This document shows positions 55,801-64,000 of a DNA stretch of 64,000 nucleotides, piece by piece (within the stretch, counting starts at the first letter, position 1; each line of letters starts with the position of its first letter). Source of the DNA: Meloidogyne chitwoodi (Eukaryota; Nematoda; Chromadorea; Rhabditida; Meloidogynidae); assembly GCA_015183035.1 (NCBI GenBank), contig JACZZP010000012.1, forward strand, positions 868,001-932,000, written 5' to 3'. The translations under genes were made by a program, and so were the position numbers. Below the pieces are notes generated by a model. It saw nothing but the letters and a program-made list of their open reading frames with translations. It had not been told where the DNA came from and searched no databases.

Positions 55801-55823
55801 CTGAATTGGATCTAATTATTTAA
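46810..55823 (+). CDS. POLR3A: DNA-directed RNA polymerase III largest subunit
   Basis: Catalytic subunit of Pol III, which makes tRNAs, 5S rRNA and other small RNAs. The start [20 protein letters not shown] is followed by the zinc-binding clamp ([20 protein letters not shown] and CTKCGF). [20 protein letters not shown] comes next, and then the magnesium-binding [20 protein letters not shown] (about 49227). The bridge-helix and funnel region has [20 protein letters not shown], and the trigger loop [19 protein letters not shown] (about 52300). The C-terminal part has [20 protein letters not shown] and [17 protein letters not shown]. The match is to the Pol III form rather than RPA1 or RPB1, and there is no CTD heptad tail. 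One intron (53206-54997) carries an antisense gene and another (51118-51734) a foldback element. The end [16 protein letters not shown] is fixed by the frame. Confidence 0.96.
51150..51704. mobile_element. Foldback MITE with TTA target duplication in a POLR3A intron
   Basis: This 555-base element starts CAAGGGAAACTCACGAACTG and ends with the reverse complement. The arms (about 51150-51287 and 51570-51704) are about 135 bases and nearly identical. It is flanked by TTA on both sides (51147-51149, 51705-51707), again a PIF/Harbinger-like duplication. Its CAAGGG ends resemble the CAAAGGG ends of the element at 44498-45114, so the two may be mobilised by the same transposase. A tRNA-like A/B-box module sits in its loop. 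Confidence 0.75.
51376..51440 (+). repeat. tRNA-like module (A and B boxes) in the loop of a foldback element
   Basis: The layout is A-box-like TGGTGCAGTGGTAGTGTTCC, 21 bases, then the B box GGGTTCGATACCC. The 5' end does not pair with the 3' end, so it is not an intact tRNA gene. It resembles the module at 8581-8640 (both have TGGTG..GTGGTAGTGTT), which argues for a repeated tRNA-derived sequence. Confidence 0.5.
53372..54659 (-). CDS. Unknown secreted protein nested antisense in a POLR3A intron
   Basis: Two exons (54222-54659 and 53372-54085) join in phase 0 across a 136-base intron with GTAAGT and TTTAG ends, giving a 383-residue protein. It begins [20 protein letters not shown], a probable signal peptide, and has no later transmembrane helix. 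The middle is Lys/Asn/Ile-rich with a few cysteines ([37 protein letters not shown]). The tail is acidic then basic ([20 protein letters not shown]). No domain was recognised. The whole gene lies on the opposite strand inside the 1792-base intron 53206-54997 of the Pol III subunit. Intact frame and a clean splice over this length argue that it is real. Confidence 0.75.
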
Positions 55824-55982
55824 TTTTGTTGTTTGAAACAAAATATTTTATTGTTGTTGTTGTTTTTATTTAATAAATTATTTTTTTTTTTAATAATAAT
55901 TTTTTAAATATTTTTATATAAATTATATATTTTTAAAAAATAATAATTTTTTTCCATTTTTAAGTTTATTTTAAAGCATTTT

Positions 55983-56760
55983 ATGCGGAACACTAGAATT
56001 GGTCGCTTTACGCGTGGATTCTTTTACACGACATTTGCTTTCCACTTTCTAGCGTTTTTCTTTGGAGCTTGTCTTTTTAGGTTTTATTAAAATAAATAAA
56101 ATTTAATTAATTTGTATATTTATTTATTAAAATATTTTAAAAAAGTTAAATACACATATGTAATTGAAACTCTTAAAAGTCTCTTAAAGAACAACAAACT
56201 TTACATTTTTCTTTTTAAAAACTTAAATAAAACAAATTAATTCATTATTTAAATATTTTATAAATTTTAGTTTTGACACCTTTCTTTTTGCTCTTCTTTT
56301 AACTACCACTACATTTTTACCATTAAATATTTCTTGCAAAGAAAGTGTTGAAAAATTTTGGAATTGTTGGGATAATCGGTAAATGTTTTTTTTTATAAAT
56401 TTTTATTAAAAAAAATGTTTTCAATTTTCAGTCCTCAAACACTTTTTCAATTATATTCTATTCGTGTTGCTTTAGGAAGTTTAATTGGTTCTTGGATTGG
56501 TGTTTTTGTTGTTCCTTTAGATTGGAATCGTTGGTTAGTTTATTTAAAAATTAAAAATATAATTTAATAAATAATTAAATAATATTTTTAATAATAATTA
56601 ATTGAGGTGGCAACGTTGGCCTATTTGTTCTTTCTTTGGTTTATTTGTTTTTTCAATAATTGGAGCATTAACTGCTTATTTTCGTCTCTTTACTAATTAT
56701 CCATTTATTAAGGCAATTTTAAAAGTTAATTTATTTTTATTAAAAAAAAATTGTTTTTAA
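55983..56760 (+). CDS. PIGF: GPI-anchor biosynthesis protein PIG-F
   Basis: Multi-pass ER membrane protein that, with PIG-O or PIG-G, adds ethanolamine phosphate to GPI anchors. Four exons: MRNTRIGRFTRGFFYTTFAF, a hydrophobic exon with LLLTTTTFLPLNI, one with ALGSLIGSWIGVFVVPLDWN, and a last one with WWQRWPICSFFGLFVFSII. The phrase PLDWxRxWQxWPI followed by a final helix is the signature of PIG-F. The protein is nearly all transmembrane segments. The last exon is read through to the stop at 56758-56760; a splice at 56725 to an exon at 56782 would give a slightly different tail. Acceptor-like TTTTAAAG lies 6 bases before the ATG, suiting trans-splicing. It starts 159 bases after the POLR3A stop. 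Confidence 0.85.
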
Positions 56761-56969
56761 AATATTTTAACAATTTAAAGCACAGCAAAAATAAAATTTA
56801 ATATATCAAACATCTTCTCTCCAACAAATTAAAAAATATATATATAATTATTAATAATGTTTATAAAATAATAAAAAATAATTTAAACAACATTTTATAT
56901 TTAAAAAACAACAATATAATAAATATACCTAACTACTATTTCAACTATATCAACTAAATAATTTTGCAG

Positions 56970-58814
56970 ATGTTTCCAACAATTGTAGCTCCAAAAGCTA
57001 GAAGACCAAGTGAAATTGATGATCAACAACAACAACAACAAATTCCTTCTGATAATAATACAACTTCAAAATCAATAATACCAACAGAAATAACATCTTC
57101 TAATATTGCTGTTGAACGTTATTTTCGAGCAACAGAACCACCTAAATTGCGAGCTATTATTTTTGCTGAATTTGATAATGATATTGGACGTGTTCTTAGA
57201 TTTCAAGTTATTTTAAAAAATTAAAAAAAACATATTTTTTTAAGATTCCTTGTCAAGTTTTTGATAAGCAAAGATTTGAATCAATTTCATCTGCAATTAT
57301 TCCATCTGAGGAAGTAATATTAAAAAAATATTTATTTTCTTTTTTTGTAGATGCGTGGTAGAATGATTAATGTAAATATGTTTGAAAATAAAATTATTGG
57401 ATATCCTGTTGGAATTAGTTTGTTTATTAATATATTTTAATTAATTATTAAAGATTTTTTTAATATTTGAATAATCTTTTTATAATATTAATAAAGTAAT
57501 TATATATTTTAAATTTAAAAAAAAAGAAGACAAAAAATACCCTCGTGAAGTTCTTATTTTTAATATGTGTTTTGTTGTTTCAAAACAAGTTGAATGTGAT
57601 TGGGTATATGAACCTTTGGTACAAAAATGTGCAGAATATTTAATTGAATTGGAAAAAGTAAAATTAATTGATTTAATTAAAATTTATTATTTTTTCATTT
57701 TTTAGGAACGTTTATTTATTTCTGAAGAGAAATTACGTCTTCCAGTTCTTATGAGAGAAATATTTCTTGGATTAAATAATAAAGGTACTATAAAATAAAT
57801 TAATTTAAAATAAAATAATTTATTAAAATTAATTTAATAAGGTGAATGTTTTTATACAATTACAGAAAGGACAACAATTTATTTAAAATTATTTTCAAAT
57901 TCTCGTGGATTAGAACCTCCTTTAGTTAGCCCATTTTCTGTTCCTATTTTTACTCGAATTCCTCCTCCAATATCACAAGAACAAATTGAAAGAATGGATG
58001 TACTTTCACAAAAAGTATTTTTAAAATTAAAATAAATAAATTAAATTATTTTTTTAAAGATTTGTCCTCAAATAGATGGTATTCGTTGTGTTAAAGATAT
58101 TGCTTGTTTTGTTAAAATTGATAGTTAATTAATTTATTTATTTTAATTTATTTTATTTTTTTAAAGCTGATTTAGTAGCTCGTTGTATTAGAAATTTATG
58201 TTTTTATGGATGTATTAGATTATTACCAATGTTTTTATATTTTAATTGTTATATTCCAACAAAAAAGATTAGATATTTTATTGAAAGTTGTGGAATTGTT
58301 GAGGTAAAATATTTAAATAAAATATTTTTAAATTATTTTTTAAAGCGTTGTCAAAGATTTTCAATTCTTGATTCAAATTTGCCAATTGCTAAATCTTCTG
58401 ACATTTTTAGACTTTATTTGGGACTTAAAGTATTAATTTAAATATATATTTATTTATTTAAAATTTAAAATAAAAAGCATGGTTTAACTTTACATAGTTG
58501 GTTTTTACTTTTAAATCCAAGACAATTAAATATTGATGAACGTAAATTAATTCAATTTGGTGTTTATCATGGATTTATAAGAAAATTAAATATTTTTCCA
58601 GTATCAATGTATGAAGATGGAACAAAGTAGAATATATTATTTTAATTAATTAATTATTATTTTTAAATTTAATTTAATTTTTATATTTAGAATTTCCTCA
58701 TTATGTACTGGTGAATATTCATTAGATGATTTAGCATTACGTTATGTTTGTTCTCCAGTAGAATTACATAAGAGATTGGCATTAAATGGAAATTTTCAAT
58801 TTATTTATCGTTAA
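56970..58814 (+). CDS. NPRL2: NPRL2, GATOR1 complex subunit
   Basis: Part of the GATOR1 GAP complex that turns off TORC1 when amino acids are short. After an Asn/Gln-rich leader (SEIDDQQQQQQIPSDNN) the family core begins with RAIIFAEFDNDIGRVLRFQV. NVNMFENKIIGYPVGI, YPREVLIFNMCFVV and PLVQKCAEYLIELEKE follow. The C-terminal part has ICPQIDGIRCVKDI, LVARCIRNLCFYGCIRLLP, NPRQLNIDERKLIQFGVYHG and SLDDLALRYVCSP, ending NFQFIYR-stop. All blocks follow the order of human NPRL2. TTTTGCAG lies directly before the ATG at 56970, an ideal acceptor for a spliced leader. It is the third gene of a same-strand cluster, 209 bases after PIG-F. Confidence 0.93.
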
Positions 58815-59174
58815 ACAATTTTTTTTTAATTTTATTTTTACCAAAAAATTATTTTATTTAAATTTTTAAATCTTGCATAGATCAAAAATATTTTTTCTTT
58901 AAATGTTTTTGATATTTATTTTCTAAATTTAAATTTGTTTTTTTATTTTTAATATTTTTTTTATTAAATTTGACAAATATATTTGTTTGTTTATTTATTA
59001 ATAAATAAATTTATTTTATTTTTTATTTAATATGTATAATATAATTTAAAAAATAAAACATATAGTAAATTATTTAAAAAATTATTTATTTATTTTTTGT
59101 TCTTAATTTAATTACTAATTATATTTATTATCATTCAAGTAACTAAAAATATTAAAATATATATTTTACCTAAA
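58815..59174. other. Intergenic region between convergent genes
   Basis: About 360 very AT-rich bases between NPRL2 (+) and the finger-repeat gene (-). No gene or repeat was recognised. Confidence 0.5.
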
Positions 59175-61628
59175 TTAATTATTAAAAAAATAATCATAAT
59201 CTTCTTCTTCATTTTCATTAAAATTTGTTTTTGTACTACTAGATTGCCCTAATAAATTAATTTTTATTTTAAAAAATAATATTTATTTTAAATTAATTAA
59301 ATAAACCTTGTTGATTAAAGGATATTAAATTATTTTCAATATTTTTTTCTTAAAAAATTTTAATAAAAAAGAAAATTAATAATTTTATTTATTTTAATTA
59401 AATTAAATTTTAATAAAATTTAACATTAATTACTATGCATTTTTGTCTTTATATGACCTCCTAGACTTCCTGGTTGTAACTGTATAAATTAAAAAAAAAT
59501 TAAATATTTATAGAAAATATATTTATAATTTTTTTTAATTATTATTAAATTAATTAATTAATTTAATTAAAAAAATTACCAGATAATTATTATTTTTACA
59601 AATTTTACATAAAATTCCTTTTTCTAATACTTCAAAATTTGAATTATTATTTTTTAAATTTAAAGTTTTAACTAATTCTTCACTAATTTGTTTTTGTTTA
59701 TTAATTTGATTATTATTTACTAAAATAAATAAATAATTATTATTTTTAAGATAATTTAAATTTATTTATTTTTGATATAATTTAAGTTTAAAAATATTTT
59801 TTATTAATAATAAAAATTTATAAAAAAACACCTAAATTTGTTGAACTTTTATAATATTTTTTATTATATTCTTCAGAAGATTTTTTTTGTTTTAACTAAA
59901 AAAATAATAATTATTTATTTTAATTTTTAAGTTCAGGACTGACTTTACCTAAACTCAAATTTAAAGTTTTTAGATATCTCTGGACTAATTCTAGATTCCA
60001 AAAATCAGGCTGATCTGATAATTCTCTATTCATAAAATTCTAATCGAAAAAATCTATTTTTAGAGATAACTATTTATAAACAAAAATTAAAATAAGACAA
60101 ATTTGTAATCTCATAATTTTTTAAAATTTTAGATAAGAGATAAAAAAAAGCAAAAATTTATGAAATGGACGACTGTTCTTTATTTATATTTAAAATTAAT
60201 TATAACCTTATTATTTTGATCAGAATTTAAAATAATTTGATTTTTATTTATTAATTTATTTGTATTATTATTATTAATTAAATTTTGATCATTTTGTGAA
60301 TAAAATTGTTGATTGGTATTATTTATTAAATTATTAATATTATTATTAAAAGAATTATTAATATTATTATTAATTGGTATTGATGAAGAAGAAGGTAATT
60401 GAGAATAAAATTGAGAAAATTGATTAATATTTTGATTATTTAATAATAATTGTTGGTCAATAAATATATTATTATTATTTGTTTTATTTTCTTTTAAAAT
60501 ATTAAATTTAAATTTAAATAATAATTTACCATAAGAATATATTGTTGGCATTTTTGAATTATTAGAAGAATTATTAGCAATAAATGAAGTGGAAGGAGTG
60601 GAAATAAATTGTTCCAAGTTTTTATTATTTTCTAATTTTATTAAGTTATTTTAAAAATTAATTAATTAAATTAAAAATTAAATTTGTTTTTTTTTTAACA
60701 ATAATTTATAAAAGAAAACCTATATTTATTTTTTTATGACATTCTTTATTATGATTTACTAAATAAGAAGACGTTTTTGGTTGTAACTAAAAATTAAATA
60801 TTATTTAATTTATTTTAATTTAATTTAACCAAAATATTGCATAATTTACAATAAATTCCATTTTCTTTAATTTCAAAATGTTTAATTTCTTCTCCTTCTA
60901 ATTCCAATTTTTTAATAAAAAAATCCAAGGTTTTATAACTTTTAAAATAATTTATTTTTTGTTTATTTTCATTGTTAATATTTTCAACACAATTATTATC
61001 AAATATTATATTATATTGTCTATTCATGTTTTCATAATCACCTTAATAATATTTATTTTAAATTAATATAGGTAATATAATTATAAAAATCATAAATTCT
61101 AAATATTTTTTTAAAGAATATTTTAATTTGTTTTATTTATTAAAATTAATTATATTTTAAATTTACTTAAAATTTGTTGATGTTTTTGAGTATTAATATG
61201 TTGTTCTAACTTTTGTTTATTTATTGCTATTAACTAAAATAAATAAAAAATATTAATATTTTTCAAAAAAGGTGCAACGAATCAAAATAAGGAAAAGCAA
61301 AAATTTTGAATTTAAAAGTAAAGATAACCTTAAATGGGGATTACTGACTGATACTCATTTAATTTAAAATAATAAATAATACTATTATTATTTAGTTAAA
61401 TTATTTAAATAAATTATATATATTAAATATATTTTAATTAAAAATAACCCTTTCATTTGGTTTATGACATAATTCACAATTAATTCCATCATTATAAACT
61501 TTTAAATTATTTCCTTTTATTCCCAACTTTTTAACAATATTATTCAAATTTTCTTCTTTATTTTTATTATTTTTTACATTTTCTATAGAATTTATTAATA
61601 AAAATAATAAAATTAAATATAATAACAT
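59175..61628 (-). CDS. Unknown secreted protein with three CxxC...H-x4/5-H units
   Basis: I could chain about 11 exons in consistent phase from the ATG at 61628 to the TAA at 59175-59177. The protein starts MLLYLILLFLLINSIENV, a signal peptide. It then has three finger-like units: GINCELC with HINTQKH (exons near 61440 and 61200), GIYCKLC with HNKECH (60840, 60730) and GILCKIC with HIKTKMH (59610, 59440). Each is preceded by a KLGIKG/KLELEG/TLNLKN-type helix, and the last two share LLQP at the exon join. A fourth, finger-less copy of the helix occurs near 60000 (VQRYLKTLNLSL). Between them is a long Asn/Gln-rich exon (60210-60640), and the C-terminus is acidic (NENEEEDYDYFFNN). The spacing resembles U1/C2H2 zinc fingers, but the signal peptide is unusual for those. 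Function unknown. Confidence 0.7.
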
Positions 61629-63080
61629 TTTTTATTTTTTAAATTATTTAAATTTTTATTTTTATTAAAAAAAATATTTTTTAAAATAAATTAATTTTTA
61701 CCTTGTATTTAAATCAATTTTTGGTAAATCTAAATTTGCACTTTAATTAATTATTTCAAAATTATTTAAGCGGCATAATTTAAAAATAAAATAAAAATTG
61801 TCTATTTACTTTGATTAATTTTGAAAAAAACAAAAAATAAAATAAATAAAAGTGCAATTTTAGTCTTAAAAATAATTTAATAATTTTTTATCGATCAAAA
61901 ATAAATTTAAAGACTAAAAAAGAGAAAATTAAATTTAAAAGGATAAATAAAAATATTTTAATAAATTTAAAGTTTCATTCAAAGTTATTGAAGAGATGAA
62001 GTATTTTTTGATAAAAATAAATTTAAATTTAATTTAAATAACCAGTCTTTAAATATATATATAAACTAATAAATTTATATTCAAAAAAATATTATATATA
62101 TAAAATAACTTTGAAACTCGTGAAAAAAAAAACAAAACAAATTAAGGCTCATTTTAAATTAGTGGGAGAGGTCTGGAAGTTCGAAATGTTTCTGGAAACT
62201 TATGACTACGCATCCGGGAAAATGATAGACTTTTTGGTGCTGGGGTTCCTTCCCGCTGAAACAGCCCCCGCTCCGGATCTATCTCGTGAACGGGAGGAGA
62301 TAGCGGAAAACTTCTGCTTGGAGGGCCCTGAAGAGCGATTAGTAGATAATTTTTGAAAAAAAAAATTCTGAAAAATCTCAACTCTAAGGAGTGAAGTGCC
62401 TTTCTAACCCTTTTTAAATGCTGGCATTTTGTCCATGCCATGGGGTAGTGACGAAAAAATGCAAATGCTATTAAGCGAACGGGGAAATACGGGGAAATGT
62501 CTGGAAGGGATAATGGGTAAACGGATATGGGGAATTTTTTTGGAATGGTTATTTTGGTGCCGAGTTTGAGAGTGGCACTGAAATGGCCGATTGAATTTTA
62601 ACTTGCTTTTTGAGTGAGAACCTAAGTCGTAGGTTTTGGGTGCAGTTGAAGCATTTGTAGTACAAGTGTAAGCTACAAAAAGTTTGGGAGTCACTTGGGT
62701 CTGGGAAGAAGTTTTGGAGAGATATGAGTCAAAAAGTGGTTAAGAAATTAAAATTAAAAATTAAAAAATCATTTTGAAAAATTCTAGAAAACTGCAATGA
62801 CATCATTCATGTTTTTTTGCGCGAATATTTGCTTTCACGTATTCAATTTTTTATATACGCGAAAAAAATTTAGTTTATTTAAATAAAAACGACGAAAAAT
62901 AAGTCGTTCCAAAATATTTTTATAAAGATTAAATAATTTAAAAGTCAATATCTTATTTTTAATTAATTGATAAGTGGTGGTTTGTTTATATTTTGTAGTA
63001 TAATAATTTAGTGGAAGAGAAAATTGAGTTTTAGTGTTTTTAAAAGGGATACTATATAAACCGCGTATTTTAATAGTCTT
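61629..63080. other. Intergenic with a GC-richer block
   Basis: No gene is called in these 1450 bases. From about 62150 to 62720 the composition changes to clearly more G and C. Overlapping open frames on both strands (for example 62111-62356 + and 62154-62694 -) follow from that composition and show no domain. The block may be transposon-derived. Confidence 0.5.
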
Positions 63081-63191
63081 ATGTCCAGAGCTACGTCAAC
63101 AAACGTCTATGAGCAGCGCCGCCAACGACTACGAGCAACGCCGACGACAACGAGCAACTCCAACGGTATTGCTTCTATGAGCAGACGTTCT

Positions 63192-63508
63192 GGAGCTACG
63201 CCAACGGTGGTGGTTCTAGTAACTTATGTTATAGGAGCTACGCCAACGGTGGTGGTTCTAGTAACTTTGTTATAGGAGCTACGCCAACGGTGGTGGTTCT
63301 AGTAACTTTGTTATAGGAGCTACGCCAACGGTGGTGGTTCTAGTAACTTATGTTATAGGAGCTACGCCAACGGTGGTGGTTCTAGTAACTTTGTTATAGG
63401 AGCTACGCCAACGGTGGTGGTTCTAGTAACTTATGTTATAGGAGCTACGCCAACGGTGGTGGTTCTAGTAACTTTGTTATAGGAGCTACGCCAACGGTGG
63501 TGGTTCTA
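63192..63508 (+). repeat. Minisatellite with a 41/42-bp unit
   Basis: Eight copies of a unit containing GGAGCTACGCCAACGGTGGT and TTCTAGTAACTT lie head to tail. Copies differ mainly by one base (ACTTATGTTATA versus ACTTTGTTATA), giving 42- and 41-base units. The upstream 80 bases (63090-63190) carry diverged GAGC.ACGCCAACG-like pieces that may be older copies. Confidence 0.9.
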
Positions 63509-63544
63509 TGAGCTGACGTTCTAGGAGCAATGTTGCTTGGAAAA

Positions 63545-64000
63545 CCGATAGATGATCTCCGGATGCAGCAAAGCGCAGGTTTTCAGCCGTCACCACTCTT
63601 CGGATTGGTATTCAATTTATTTGAGTAAGAAAATTTTAGTAAATAAATGTCAAATAATAATTATTATACTTTAAGGCCTTTTGCAGTCTCCATAAAGTGG
63701 ATTCATTCATCGCGATGTGAAACCAGCAAATATCGCTGCAGGCCACAAGCGGCCAGATCTCATCTACCTCTTTGACTTTGGGTTAGCGCGCTTCATTTAC
63801 ACAGACGAGGACAAATTAATGCTGAGACCGCGTCGCAAGAAGGTGAAAATGAAACATTTCGTCCAAAAATTTCTTTATCTTCGCTTATTCTTTCAGATCC
63901 AGTTCCGTGGGACCTATCGCTACTGTTCGTTGAATGCGCAAAAGTGCATGGACCAAGGTCGAGTGGATGATTTTGAAGTGTTTTGGTGTGTAATACTTAT
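63545..64000 (+). pseudogene. CK1/tau-tubulin-kinase-like gene, damaged, partial
   Basis: Three exons of a protein kinase: about 63545-63607, 63676-63842 and 63897 to beyond the window. The second has GFIHRDVKPANIAAGHKRPD and LFDFGLARFIY, the catalytic loop and DFG. The third has FRGTYRYCSLNAQKCMDQGR and VDDFEVFW, typical of the casein kinase 1/TTBK family that is expanded in nematodes. In the first, GKPIDDLRM and KRRFSAVTTLRIG are in different frames. In the second, the frame carrying the catalytic loop has TAA at 63693-63695, just where SLHxV is expected; another frame reads SLHKV there. These breaks suggest a pseudogene, but base errors in the assembly would look the same. Confidence 0.65.

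Noticed and set aside
62154..62694. Two minus-strand frames of about 95 residues
   Set aside because: They arise from the GC-richer block and have no recognisable domain or splice pattern.
63081..63275. 64-residue frame running into the minisatellite
   Set aside because: Unit lengths of 41 and 42 bases break any frame across copies, so coding is unlikely.
63192..63508. CRISPR-like array
   Set aside because: Units are directly adjacent without unique spacers; the host DNA is eukaryotic.

Overview
This is a stretch of AT-rich animal nuclear DNA with densely split genes, short introns of roughly 36-60 bp and a mixture of AAG and CAG acceptors. The best guess is a plant-parasitic tylenchid nematode of the Meloidogyne type. 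That assignment is an inference from composition, gene structure and gene content; no species-specific marker was found.

Layout. 81-778 (+) is the 3' end of a mitochondrial Era-type GTPase. 1276-3451 (-) is a protein disulfide isomerase of the PDIA6/P5 type, divergent from a JNK-pathway MAP kinase kinase (MKK7-like) at 3843-6495 (+). A decayed Merlin/IS1595 transposon follows at 6552-7074. 7576-26656 (+) is a giant cubilin gene with EGF repeats and about 27 CUB domains; its introns carry a hAT-type MITE, an unclassified insertion and a tRNA-like module. 26657-34756 is a rearranged, repeat-rich interval holding an F-box-like ORF, palindromic repeats, a MADF domain spliced in frame to a partial IFT172, unassigned coding-like pieces, a second copy of the cubilin 3' end and a 1 kb inverted-repeat element. 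34757-44054 (+) is alpha-spectrin. After a foldback element come ribosomal protein S5 (45468-46389, -) and, divergently, the largest subunit of RNA polymerase III (46810-55823, +).

The polymerase gene is followed in the same direction by PIG-F (55983-56760) and NPRL2 (about 56970-58814) with gaps of only 159 and 209 bases, which looks like a nematode operon. One polymerase intron holds a complete antisense gene for an unknown secreted protein (53372-54659). Another intron holds a foldback element with a Pol III-type A/B box in its loop. 59175-61628 (-) is a many-exon gene for an unknown secreted protein with three CxxC...H-x4/5-H finger-like units. The right end (62100-64000) is richer in GC and holds a 41/42-bp minisatellite and a damaged CK1/tau-tubulin-kinase-like gene.

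Most genes are conserved housekeeping or structural genes (translation, transcription, ER folding, GPI anchors, TORC1 control, membrane skeleton). The less-described material is the two unknown secreted-protein genes, the MADF-IFT172 chimera, the cubilin 3' duplication and the transposon remnants. No complete new multi-gene system was recognised.
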